Below are positions 56,084-64,000 of a stretch of 64,000 nt of DNA, one piece after another. The translations under genes and the position numbers were made by a program. This DNA is from Stutzerimonas stutzeri (GTDB lineage Bacteria > Pseudomonadota > Gammaproteobacteria > Pseudomonadales > Pseudomonadaceae), in contig NZ_CP046902.1 in the NCBI RefSeq assembly GCF_009789555.1, positions 2,620,001-2,684,000 of the forward strand. Direction: 5' to 3'. Under the pieces are notes generated by a model. The model saw only the letters and a program-made list of their open reading frames with translations. It did not search any database and had not been told where the DNA came from. Numbering within the stretch: position 1 is the first letter of the stretch; every line of letters begins with the position of its first letter.

Positions 56084-57520
56084 ATGAGCCAGAAATTCGA
56101 CGTCGTCGTCATCGGGGCCGGCCCCGGCGGATATGTAGCAGCCATTCGCGCAGCGCAACTGGGCCTGAAGACCGCCTGCATCGAAAAATATCAGGGCAAG
56201 GAAGGCAAGACCGCTCTCGGCGGCACCTGCCTGAACGTGGGTTGCATTCCGTCCAAGGCGCTGCTCGACAGCTCCTACAAGTTCCATGAGGCCCACGAGA
56301 GCTTCAAGGTTCACGGCATCAGCACGGGCGAAGTGGCCATGGACGTTCCGACCATGGTGGCCCGCAAGGACCAGATCGTTAAGAACCTCACCGGCGGTGT
56401 GGCGGGTCTGATGAAAGCCAATGGCGTGACCGTGTTCGAAGGCCACGGCAAGCTGCTCAGCGGCAAGCAGGTCGAAGTCACCGGTCTCGACGGCAACACC
56501 CAGGTGCTGGACGCCGACAACGTGATTCTTGCCTCCGGCTCCAAGCCGGTGGACATTCCGCCGGCGCCGGTCGATCAGAAGATCATCGTCGACTCCACCG
56601 GTGCACTGGATTTCCAGAGCGTTCCGGCGAAGTTGGGCGTCATCGGGGCCGGTGTGATCGGTCTGGAATTGGGCTCGGTGTGGGCGCGCCTGGGCGCTGA
56701 AGTCACCGTGCTGGAAGCCATGGACAAATTCCTGCCCGCTGCCGACGAGCAGATCTCCAAGGAAGCGTTCAAGGTGCTCAGCAAGCAGGGTCTGAAGATC
56801 CTGCTGGGCGCCCGCGTGACCGGCTCCGAAGTGAAGGGCGACCAGGTTACGGTCAACTTCACCAATGCCGAAGGCGAGCAGCAGCAGACCTTCGACAAGC
56901 TGATCGTGGCGGTGGGCCGCCGTCCGGTGACCACCGATCTGTTGGCCGCCGATGCCGGCGTCGACATGGACGAGCGTGGCTTCATCTTCGTTGACGATTA
57001 TTGCGCTACCAGCGTACCTGGCGTTTACGCCATTGGTGACGTGGTTCGCGGCGCCATGCTGGCACACAAGGCCTCGGAAGAGGGCGTGATGGTTGCTGAG
57101 CGCATCGCAGGCCACAAATCGCAAATGAACTACGACCTGGTTCCGTCGGTCATCTATACCCATCCGGAAATCGCGTGGGTCGGCAAGACCGAGCAGGCGC
57201 TCAAGGCCGAAGGCGTAGAGATCAATGTCGGTACCTTCCCGTTCGCCGCCAGTGGCCGGGCGATGGCCGCCAACGATACCGCGGGTCTGGTCAAGGTGAT
57301 TGCCGATGCCAAGACCGACCGCGTGCTGGGCGTTCACGTGATGGGTCCGGCTGCAGCCGAACTGGTTCAGCAGGGCGCGATCGGCATGGAGTTCGGCACC
57401 AGCGCCGAAGACCTGGGCATGATGGTCTTCTCGCATCCGACCATGTCCGAGGCGCTGCATGAAGCAGCATTGGCAGTGAATGGCCACGCCATCCACATTG
57501 CCAACCGCAAGAAGCGCTAA
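56084..57520 (+). CDS. lpd: dihydrolipoyl dehydrogenase (E3)
   Basis: A 478-residue flavoprotein that reoxidises lipoamide. Redox disulfide in GGTCLNVGCIPSKALL, two Rossmann folds (VIGAGPGGYVAAI and VIGAGVIGLELGS), and the C-terminal active-site HPTMSEALHEA. ATG 56084; TTG 56078 is the alternative. Shared by 2-oxoglutarate dehydrogenase by position. Confidence 0.96.
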   Translation: MSQKFDVVVIGAGPGGYVAAIRAAQLGLKTACIEKYQGKEGKTALGGTCLNVGCIPSKALLDSSYKFHEAHESFKVHGISTGEVAMDVPTMVARKDQIVKNLTGGVAGLMKANGVTVFEGHGKLLSGKQVEVTGLDGNTQVLDADNVILASGSKPVDIPPAPVDQKIIVDSTGALDFQSVPAKLGVIGAGVIGLELGSVWARLGAEVTVLEAMDKFLPAADEQISKEAFKVLSKQGLKILLGARVTGSEVKGDQVTVNFTNAEGEQQQTFDKLIVAVGRRPVTTDLLAADAGVDMDERGFIFVDDYCATSVPGVYAIGDVVRGAMLAHKASEEGVMVAERIAGHKSQMNYDLVPSVIYTHPEIAWVGKTEQALKAEGVEINVGTFPFAASGRAMAANDTAGLVKVIADAKTDRVLGVHVMGPAAAELVQQGAIGMEFGTSAEDLGMMVFSHPTMSEALHEAALAVNGHAIHIANRKKR

Positions 57521-57545
57521 CAGCGCCGCGGTAAAGTAGGCGACC

Positions 57546-57572
57546 CGCGAATGCTTCACTGGAGCATTCGCG
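57546..57572 (+). other. hairpin between lpd and sucC
   Basis: CGCGAATGCT (57546-57555) and AGCATTCGCG (57563-57572), ten perfect pairs, seven-base loop, no T run, 26 bases after lpd. Confidence 0.6.
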
Positions 57573-57700
57573 TACCGTCGATACCTTCAACGCAAGGTAT
57601 GACAGGTCTCTGAAAGGTGTTTCTAGATAGTTTTCAGCGACTTGAGGCGACGCGGCATACATGCAACGTCTGATGCACATCAAACCGAACGGTAGCTAAG

Positions 57701-58867
57701 ATGAATCTTCACGAATATCAGGGTAAGCAGCTGTTTGCCGAGTACGGATTGCCAGTTTCCAAGGGCTACGCGGTCGATAGTCCGAAGGAAGCGGCCGAGG
57801 CATGCGACCACATTGGTGGTACCGAGTGGGTGGTCAAGGCCCAGGTACACGCCGGAGGTCGCGGCAAAGCGGGTGGTGTCAAGCTGGTGCGCAGCAAGGA
57901 CGAAGCCCGTGCATTCGCCGAGCAGTGGCTGGACAAGCGTCTGGTGACCTACCAGACGGACGCCAATGGTCAGCCGGTCAGCAAGATTCTCGTCGAAGCC
58001 TGCACCGACATCGACAAGGAGCTCTATCTGGGCGCCGTGGTCGATCGCGCCACTCGCCGTATCGTGTTCATGGCGTCCACCGAAGGCGGCGTGGATATCG
58101 AGAAGGTTGCCCACGACACGCCTGAAAAAATCCTCAAGGCCACCATCGACCCGTTGGTTGGCGCGCAGCCGTTCCAGGGCCGCGAGCTGGCTTTCCAGCT
58201 GGGTCTGAAGGGTGACCAGGTCAAGCAGTTCGTGCACATCTTCGTTGGGCTGGGCAAGCTCTTCGTCGATTACGACCTGGCTCTGCTGGAAGTCAATCCG
58301 CTGGTGATCAAGAAGGACGGCAATCTGCATTGCCTGGACGCCAAGCTGAACATCGACAGCAACGCGATCTATCGCCAGCCGAAGCTGCGTGGCATGCAGG
58401 ACCCGTCGCAGGACGACCCCCGCGAAGCGCATGCGGCCAAGTGGGAGCTGAACTACGTTGCGCTCGATGGCAACATCGGTTGCATGGTCAACGGCGCCGG
58501 CCTGGCCATGGGCACCATGGACATCGTCAACCTGCATGGCGGCAAGCCAGCCAACTTCCTCGACGTAGGTGGTGGCGCGACCGAGGAGCGGGTGACCGAA
58601 GCATTCAAGATCATTCTCTCCGATGAGAATGTCGCCGCGGTTCTGGTCAATATCTTCGGTGGTATCGTTCGCTGCGACATGATCGCAGAGGGCATCATCG
58701 GCGCGGTCAAGGAAGTCGGCGTGAAAGTGCCGGTTGTCGTCCGCCTCGAAGGCAACAACGCCGCACTTGGCGCGAAGATGCTGGGTGAAAGTGGTCTGAA
58801 CATCATCGGTGCGACGAGCCTGACCGATGCGGCCATTCAAGTCGTCAAAGCCGCGGAGGGCAAATAA
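57701..58867 (+). CDS. sucC: succinyl-CoA synthetase beta subunit
   Basis: A 388-residue ATP-grasp subunit. MNLHEYQGKQLFAEYG at the start and GGGATEERVTEAF near residue 290 are typical. Its stop overlaps the sucD start (TAATG). Confidence 0.97.
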   Translation: MNLHEYQGKQLFAEYGLPVSKGYAVDSPKEAAEACDHIGGTEWVVKAQVHAGGRGKAGGVKLVRSKDEARAFAEQWLDKRLVTYQTDANGQPVSKILVEACTDIDKELYLGAVVDRATRRIVFMASTEGGVDIEKVAHDTPEKILKATIDPLVGAQPFQGRELAFQLGLKGDQVKQFVHIFVGLGKLFVDYDLALLEVNPLVIKKDGNLHCLDAKLNIDSNAIYRQPKLRGMQDPSQDDPREAHAAKWELNYVALDGNIGCMVNGAGLAMGTMDIVNLHGGKPANFLDVGGGATEERVTEAFKIILSDENVAAVLVNIFGGIVRCDMIAEGIIGAVKEVGVKVPVVVRLEGNNAALGAKMLGESGLNIIGATSLTDAAIQVVKAAEGK

Positions 58868-59754
58868 TGAGCGTCCTGATCAACAAAGACACCAAGGTCA
58901 TCTGCCAGGGCTTCACTGGCTCGCAGGGCACCTTCCACTCCGAGCAGGCGATCGAGTACGGGACCAAGATGGTCGGCGGTGTCACGCCTGGCAAGGGCGG
59001 CACCACTCACCTGGGGCTTCCGGTATTCAATACCGTCAAGGAAGCCGTTGAGGCGACCGGTGCCGATGCATCCGTGATCTACGTGCCTGCGCCGTTCTGC
59101 AAGGATTCGATCCTTGAAGCGGCGTTCGGCGGTATCAAACTGATCGTCTGCATCACCGAAGGCATTCCGACCCTCGACATGCTCGAAGTGAAGATCAAGT
59201 GCGACGAACTCGGTGTGCGGCTGATCGGCCCGAACTGCCCCGGCGTGATCACTCCGGGCGAGTGCAAGATCGGCATCCAGCCTGGCCATATCCACCTGCC
59301 AGGCAAGGTCGGTATCGTGTCGCGTTCCGGCACGCTGACCTATGAAGCGGTCAAGCAGACCACTGATGCCGGTTTCGGTCAGTCCACCTGCGTCGGTATC
59401 GGCGGTGACCCGATTCCGGGCTCGACCTTCATCGACATCCTCAAGCTGTTCCAGGAAGACCCACAGACCGAAGCGATCGTCATGATCGGCGAGATCGGCG
59501 GTTCCGCCGAGGAAGAAGCGGCGGCCTACATCAAGGCCAACGTGACCAAGCCCGTTGTGTCCTACATCGCCGGCGTAACCGCGCCTGCCGGTAAGCGCAT
59601 GGGCCATGCCGGTGCGATCATCTCCGGTGGCAAGGGCACTGCCGACGAGAAATTCGCGGCGCTTCAGGATGCGGGCGTGAAAACCGTGCGTTCGCTTGCC
59701 GACATCGGCAAGGCCCTCGCGGAGCTGACCGGCTGGGAAGTCAAGCAAGGCTGA
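58867..59754 (+). CDS. sucD: succinyl-CoA synthetase alpha subunit
   Basis: A 295-residue subunit that binds CoA and carries the phosphorylated histidine in MGHAGAIISGG. CQGFTGSQGTFHSEQ and GPNCPGVITPGECKIG are typical. Last gene of the TCA operon; a strong terminator follows. Confidence 0.97.
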   Translation: MSVLINKDTKVICQGFTGSQGTFHSEQAIEYGTKMVGGVTPGKGGTTHLGLPVFNTVKEAVEATGADASVIYVPAPFCKDSILEAAFGGIKLIVCITEGIPTLDMLEVKIKCDELGVRLIGPNCPGVITPGECKIGIQPGHIHLPGKVGIVSRSGTLTYEAVKQTTDAGFGQSTCVGIGGDPIPGSTFIDILKLFQEDPQTEAIVMIGEIGGSAEEEAAAYIKANVTKPVVSYIAGVTAPAGKRMGHAGAIISGGKGTADEKFAALQDAGVKTVRSLADIGKALAELTGWEVKQG

Positions 59755-59772
59755 TCTTTCGCGCGTGACGCC

Positions 59773-59805
59773 AAATGCCAGTCAGCTTGTCTGACTGGCA
59801 TTTTT
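59773..59805 (+). terminator. rho-independent terminator of sucD
   Basis: TGCCAGTCAG (59776-59785), CTTGT, CTGACTGGCA (59791-59800), then TTTTT. Near-perfect stem of ten or more pairs; A run upstream may make it bidirectional. Confidence 0.95.
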
Positions 59806-60022
59806 GTTTCGGGGGCTGCCGGAGCGTAGTGGACGCTCATCGTGCAGACGATGCGTCTTTTTGCCGTCATGCCAGAACGGCGCGAGTCCTCGCCCTGGAC
59901 GGGAAATTCCATTAAGGTGCGTGCTTTTTTCTCGGGCGGCGCGGCAAGCATCGCGCGTGGTTCGGGACAACACGCCTGGGTGCGTTCGTCGTACCAGAAC
60001 CCTCCTGCAGTGGTGATTACCG

Positions 60023-61348
60023 ATGACTCGATTGAAAGGCCTGGATTTACTGGCCCTCGGCTTTATGACGTTCGCGCTGTTTCTAGGCGCGGGCAACATC
60101 ATTTTCCCGCCCAGTGCCGGGCTTGCCGCAGGGCAGTCAATCTGGCCGGCCGCGACCGGCTTCCTGCTGACCGGTGTCGGCTTGCCGCTGCTTACGGTGG
60201 TGGCGCTTGCCCGGGTCGGCGGCGGCATGGACAGATTGACCGCACCCTTGGGGCGTGGCGCCGGCACGCTGTTGGCGGTGGCGGTTTATCTGGCCATCGG
60301 CCCGCTGTTCGCGACACCGCGCACGGCGGTGGTCTCGTTCGAGATGGGCGTAGCACCGTTCTCCGGCCATGCAGCCACGCCGCTGCTGGTTTATACGGTG
60401 CTGTTCTTCGTCGCCACGCTGTTCCTGGTGCTGAATCCCGGTCAACTGGTGGATCGGGTGGGTAAATTCATTACACCCGTGCTGCTTGCCGCCTTGCTGG
60501 TGCTTGGTGGCGCAGCGTTGTTCGCACCCGCCGGCGAAATCGGCAGCACTGCCGAAAGCTACCGTCACGCGCCGTTGCTCAAAGGCTTTCTGGAAGGCTA
60601 TCTGACGATGGACACGCTCGGTGCGCTGGTATTCGGCATCGTAATCGCCACGGCCATTCGTGACCGTGGCGTGTCCGACCCCGCGTTGGTAACGCGCTAT
60701 TCGATGATTGCCGGCGTCGTCGCGGCCATTGGCCTGTCGCTGGTCTACCTGGCGCTGTTCTATCTCGGCGCCACCAGCCAGGACATCGCGGGCGATGCGC
60801 AGAACGGCGTACAAGTCCTGACGACCTACGTGCAGCACACGTTCGGTACCACAGGGAGCCTGTTGCTGGCTGTCGTGATCACGCTGGCGTGCCTGACAAC
60901 GGCGGTGGGGTTGACCACCGCCTGCGGCGAATTCTTCAGCAACCTGCTGCCGGTCAGTTATCGCATGGTGGTGATCGCCTTTACGCTGTTCAGCCTGGCC
61001 GTGGCGAATCAGGGGCTTACCCAACTGATCAGCGTTTCGGTGCCGGTACTGGTCGGGCTTTATCCGCTGGCGATCATGCTGGTCGCGCTGAGTCTGCTCG
61101 ACCGCTGCTGGCTCTCGCAAAGTCGTGTGTTCATTCCGGTAATGGCCGTGACGTTTGTATTTGGCGTGGTCGATGGCCTCTCGGCTGCCGGGTTCACCGA
61201 GCTGGTCCCGGACCTTTTCGCGGCCTTGCCCCTGGCGGCGCAAAGCATGGGATGGCTGGTGCCGGTCATGGTTACGCTGGTGATCGCGGCCAGCATCGAC
61301 CGCCTGCTCGGTCCGGTGCGTGCAGGCGATGGGACGCGCGCGCGGTGA
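60023..61348 (+). CDS. brnQ: branched-chain amino acid carrier BrnQ/BraB
   Basis: A 441-residue, 12-helix inner-membrane sodium-coupled transporter for Leu, Ile and Val. The first helix MTFALFLGAGNIIFPPSAGL is the family hallmark. ATG 60023 lies 268 bases after sucD. A single gene. Confidence 0.94.
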   Translation: MTRLKGLDLLALGFMTFALFLGAGNIIFPPSAGLAAGQSIWPAATGFLLTGVGLPLLTVVALARVGGGMDRLTAPLGRGAGTLLAVAVYLAIGPLFATPRTAVVSFEMGVAPFSGHAATPLLVYTVLFFVATLFLVLNPGQLVDRVGKFITPVLLAALLVLGGAALFAPAGEIGSTAESYRHAPLLKGFLEGYLTMDTLGALVFGIVIATAIRDRGVSDPALVTRYSMIAGVVAAIGLSLVYLALFYLGATSQDIAGDAQNGVQVLTTYVQHTFGTTGSLLLAVVITLACLTTAVGLTTACGEFFSNLLPVSYRMVVIAFTLFSLAVANQGLTQLISVSVPVLVGLYPLAIMLVALSLLDRCWLSQSRVFIPVMAVTFVFGVVDGLSAAGFTELVPDLFAALPLAAQSMGWLVPVMVTLVIAASIDRLLGPVRAGDGTRAR

Positions 61349-61422
61349 ACCGCGACCCGCTTTGGGAAGCGGAGCCCAGCGTGGAGTGGCTATAATCAGG
61401 CGCGAGTGTCCAGGGGACTGTC

Positions 61423-62148
61423 ATGTCGATTCCGAGTCATCTTCTACCGCACCTGATTGCCGTCGTCTGGTTCATTTTGTGTTGGGCCGGGTATACCCGA
61501 TACGCCAGCTGGCGTGGCCGGGATACCGCCTGCCTGGCCAGCGTGCTGCATCTGTACCGCCAGGACTGGATGCGTCGCATGCTGCTGCGCGACAACCGGA
61601 TCGCCGACGCCAACGTCATCGGCAATCTGGAGCGCAATGCGGGTTTTTTCGCCTCCAGCACGCTGATCATCCTGGCCGGCATCCTCACGGCGCTGGGGGC
61701 CTCTGACCGCGCGGTCTCGCTGCTGGCCGATCTGCCGTTCGCCCAGCCGGTGAGTCGAGGTCTCTCCGAAATCAAGCTGCTCGCGCTGGGGGTTGTCTTC
61801 GTCTACGCGTTCTTCACCTTCAGCTGGTGCATGCGGCAATACAATTTCGCCGCTGTGCTGGTCGCTTCGGCACCCATGGCAGGGGAGCGCAACGTAAGCG
61901 ACCAGGAGCGCAAGTCATTCGCCGAGCGGGCGGCGCGGGTCATCTCGATGGCCGCCAATCAGTTCAACTTCGGCTTGCGCGCGTACTATTTCGGCATGGC
62001 CACACTGGCCTGGTTCATTCACCCCTGGTTCTTCATGGGGGTGACCGCCGGCGTCGTCCTGATCCTGTATCGCCGCGAATTTCATTCCGATGTGCTGGAG
62101 GTGATGGTATTTACGCCAACCTTGCCCATCGACAGCCCCAAAGAATAG
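61423..62148 (+). CDS. DUF599 family membrane protein
   Basis: A 241-residue protein with about four to five membrane helices. RLNARFGMRAYYF-like and ERNAGFFASSTLIILAG and the late LRAYYFGMATLAWF are DUF599 hallmarks. Function unknown. Confidence 0.85.
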   Translation: MSIPSHLLPHLIAVVWFILCWAGYTRYASWRGRDTACLASVLHLYRQDWMRRMLLRDNRIADANVIGNLERNAGFFASSTLIILAGILTALGASDRAVSLLADLPFAQPVSRGLSEIKLLALGVVFVYAFFTFSWCMRQYNFAAVLVASAPMAGERNVSDQERKSFAERAARVISMAANQFNFGLRAYYFGMATLAWFIHPWFFMGVTAGVVLILYRREFHSDVLEVMVFTPTLPIDSPKE

Positions 62149-62204
62149 GGCGCCTTCGGCCAGCAGGTTAAAATGCTCGGCTTGATTCGATTTCGAGAGT
62201 TCGC

Positions 62205-62663
62205 ATGAGCGATAGTCTGATACTGGAGCGCACGCAGCGTTTCCTTTCCCTGTTACGCCATTGTCAGGTGCTCGGCATGAGTGTCGAACACGCCGACGCC
62301 CGCGGGCTCACGCTGCGCCTTCCCTATAGCGAGAAGATCGTCAGCAATCCCGAAAGCGGGCTCGTTCATGGTGGCGCGATTACCACTCTGATGGACACGA
62401 CCTGCGGCATTTCGACGGCATGTGCGTTGCCGGAGTTGGAGATTTGCCCGACGCTCGATCTGCGCATCGACTACATGCATCCGGCCGAGCCGAATCACGA
62501 CGTGTTCGGCTTTGCCGAATGCTATCGCGTTACGCCCACGGTGATCTTCACCCGTGGCGTGGCGTACCAGCGCGACATCGACGAGCCGATCGCGCACGTC
62601 GTGGGCGCGTTCATGCGCATGGGCAAAAGCGCCCTGGTACCGAAGCCGGAGGTGCGTTCATGA
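62205..62663 (+). CDS. hotdog-fold thioesterase (PaaI-like), first of a pair
   Basis: A 152-residue cytoplasmic protein with the hotdog motif NPESGLVHGGAITTLMDTT. Likely acts on acyl-CoA; substrate unknown. Its stop overlaps the next start (ATGA), so the two genes form one unit. Confidence 0.9.
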   Translation: MSDSLILERTQRFLSLLRHCQVLGMSVEHADARGLTLRLPYSEKIVSNPESGLVHGGAITTLMDTTCGISTACALPELEICPTLDLRIDYMHPAEPNHDVFGFAECYRVTPTVIFTRGVAYQRDIDEPIAHVVGAFMRMGKSALVPKPEVRS

Positions 62664-63106
62664 GCAGTCTGGACCTCGATGCGCTGGTCAGCGACGCGCA
62701 TGCCCGCAACAACTACGACACGCTTTTGCAGATGGTGCCGTACGCCAGGCTCATCGGCATCGAGTGCCTGCGCCTCGGCGACGAGATGGTGTTCAGGCTG
62801 CCGAAGAATCAGGACAACATCGGTAACCCCACGCTTCCGGCCATCCACGGCGGCGTGATCGCGGGCTTCATGGAGCACGCGGCGATGCTCCATCTGCTGA
62901 TGTTCATGGGCGCGCCACATTTGCCCAAAATCATCGACTTCTCGATAGATTATCTTCGGGCCGGTCACTATCGTGACACCTTTGCTGCCTGCCAGGTCTG
63001 GCGCCAAGGACGCCGTGTGGCCAACGTTGCCGTTACGGCCTGGCAAACGAATCAGGCCGAGCCCATCGCCACTGCCCGTTGTCACTTCAAGGTCAACGAG
63101 CCCTGA
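62660..63106 (+). CDS. hotdog-fold thioesterase, second of a pair
   Basis: A 148-residue protein with PAIHGGVIAGFMEHAAM, again a hotdog core. ATG at 62660 overlaps the upstream stop. The two may form a heteromer; both acyl specificity and role are unknown. Confidence 0.88.
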   Translation: MSSLDLDALVSDAHARNNYDTLLQMVPYARLIGIECLRLGDEMVFRLPKNQDNIGNPTLPAIHGGVIAGFMEHAAMLHLLMFMGAPHLPKIIDFSIDYLRAGHYRDTFAACQVWRQGRRVANVAVTAWQTNQAEPIATARCHFKVNEP

Positions 63107-63154
63107 TACGTCTGGCGGCTACCACGCCACTGTAGTTGCCTTCAAGGATGTTGA

Positions 63155-64000
63155 ATGGATGCGTTGCTGATACTGGGCGGGCTGCTGCTGATCGTAGCGG
63201 GTCTGGTCTGGTTGATCGTGCTGGCCTTCGGTAAAGGCCTGTTGTGGGGAGTCGGCAGTCTGCTTCCCCCGCTGACCCTGCTGTTCGTGTTCCGCCACTG
63301 GACCGCCGCTCGCAAAGCAATTGGCCTGGCCGGCTTGGGGATCATTCCGCTGACGGTAGGATTCACCCTGCTCGCCAGCCACGAGCCGGAACGCATGGCG
63401 GCAATCGCCAGCCTGCAATGGCTCGAACCGGATGAGCAGACGCAGCGTCACCATCTGGCGATCCGGCTGCACGGCCAGCTTGATGGCCGGCCGTTCAGCC
63501 CTCGGGTCGGCAGGCTCGTCGACGGCGTGCTGACGCTGCGTGAGGGAGACGATCTGTTTGCCAGGCAGGAAGTACGCATCCGACTCGGTGTCACGCCGCC
63601 TGGGCCGTTGCAGGTGGACGTACTGCCTCAGGATGTCGCTCCCGTGCCGGAGGTTGAAATCAACTGGATGCGCCCCGAGCAGGAGTTGCCCGAAGCGCGC
63701 CGAATCCAGAGTGGTTACACCCTGCACCTCAACCTGCAGCCGGTCCCGCCGAACAAACTGGTCGGCGATTTCCACCTCGTCTTGCCGGCGCATTACCGCA
63801 CGAGCCTCAGCGGCGAGGTGGAAATCTTCACCGACGACTTGCGGTATCGCGAGGGGAAGGTCGATCTGAGCCACGATTCGGTGGACACGCTCGGCTATCT
63901 GGCCAGAGATCATCTGCAACGGCGCTTCGCCACGCGCGCGGTCACGCTCGAGTCCCTGGCGCCGGTCAGCTTTCCGGCATCGGCCATGGTGCTTCCGGTA
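63155..64000 (+). CDS. hypothetical membrane protein, 3' end missing
   Basis: The frame is open from ATG 63155 to the window end (282 codons). It has two or three N-terminal membrane helices (about 5-28, 32-48 and 58-80) and a long soluble, likely periplasmic, region. I do not recognise the family. Overlaps nothing downstream. Confidence 0.7.
   Translation, partial: MDALLILGGLLLIVAGLVWLIVLAFGKGLLWGVGSLLPPLTLLFVFRHWTAARKAIGLAGLGIIPLTVGFTLLASHEPERMAAIASLQWLEPDEQTQRHHLAIRLHGQLDGRPFSPRVGRLVDGVLTLREGDDLFARQEVRIRLGVTPPGPLQVDVLPQDVAPVPEVEINWMRPEQELPEARRIQSGYTLHLNLQPVPPNKLVGDFHLVLPAHYRTSLSGEVEIFTDDLRYREGKVDLSHDSVDTLGYLARDHLQRRFATRAVTLESLAPVSFPASAMVLPV

Overview
The window is a GC-rich, densely coded chromosomal segment of a Pseudomonas-type gammaproteobacterium, most likely the Stutzerimonas (Pseudomonas stutzeri) group. 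The reasons are the block anr, hemN, ccoSIHG, two tandem cco operons, aer, acnA, which follows the arrangement known from Pseudomonas. One of the two cco operons lacks ccoQ, as I recall for P. stutzeri. The window also has REP-type intergenic repeats. I saw no rRNA, tRNA, CRISPR array, prophage or insertion sequence.

Layout. 1-1872: end of an ABC transporter operon (ATPase, permease, binding protein). 1891-5283 (minus): sco, apt, anr, hemN. 5485-6312: nadE. 6374-18462 (minus): cbb3 oxidase biogenesis genes (metal-handling TauE/SafE-like protein, ccoS, ccoI, ccoH, ccoG) and two cbb3 oxidase operons (ccoNOQP and ccoNOP). 18543-25399: hydrolase, aer aerotaxis receptor, acnA, rlmM, tusA. 25440-30316: a caa3-type oxidase locus with a fused subunit I/III and small membrane proteins. 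30432-36230: potassium channel, moaA, smc. 36410-40657: zipA and ligA, separated by about 0.9 kb of seven tandem REP-pair repeats; a second, different tandem repeat follows ligA. 41399-45277: a flagellar filament cluster fliC-flaG-fliD-fliS-fliT. 45432-46563: ppnP, a DUF486 protein, a YkgJ-like cysteine protein. 46712-59754: TCA-cycle block, gltA divergent from sdhCDAB-sucAB-lpd-sucCD. 60023-64000: brnQ, a DUF599 protein, two hotdog thioesterases and an unknown membrane protein cut by the window end.

How it works together. Much of the window is respiratory. The TCA enzymes feed electrons into the chain through succinate dehydrogenase; three terminal oxidases (two cbb3, one caa3) take them to oxygen; Anr senses low oxygen; Aer steers swimming by energy state; HemN makes heme precursor without oxygen. 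Anr-type boxes lie upstream of hemN and of the distal ccoN, while the proximal ccoN has none that I can find, which predicts one oxygen-regulated and one housekeeping cbb3 oxidase.

The least explained parts are the seven-copy REP-pair array between zipA and ligA, the unrelated 124-bp repeat after ligA beside the flagellin cluster, a possible ccoQ relic in the ccoQ-less operon, and an almost identical 376-bp tract shared by the two ccoO genes. I did not find a clearly new biological system.
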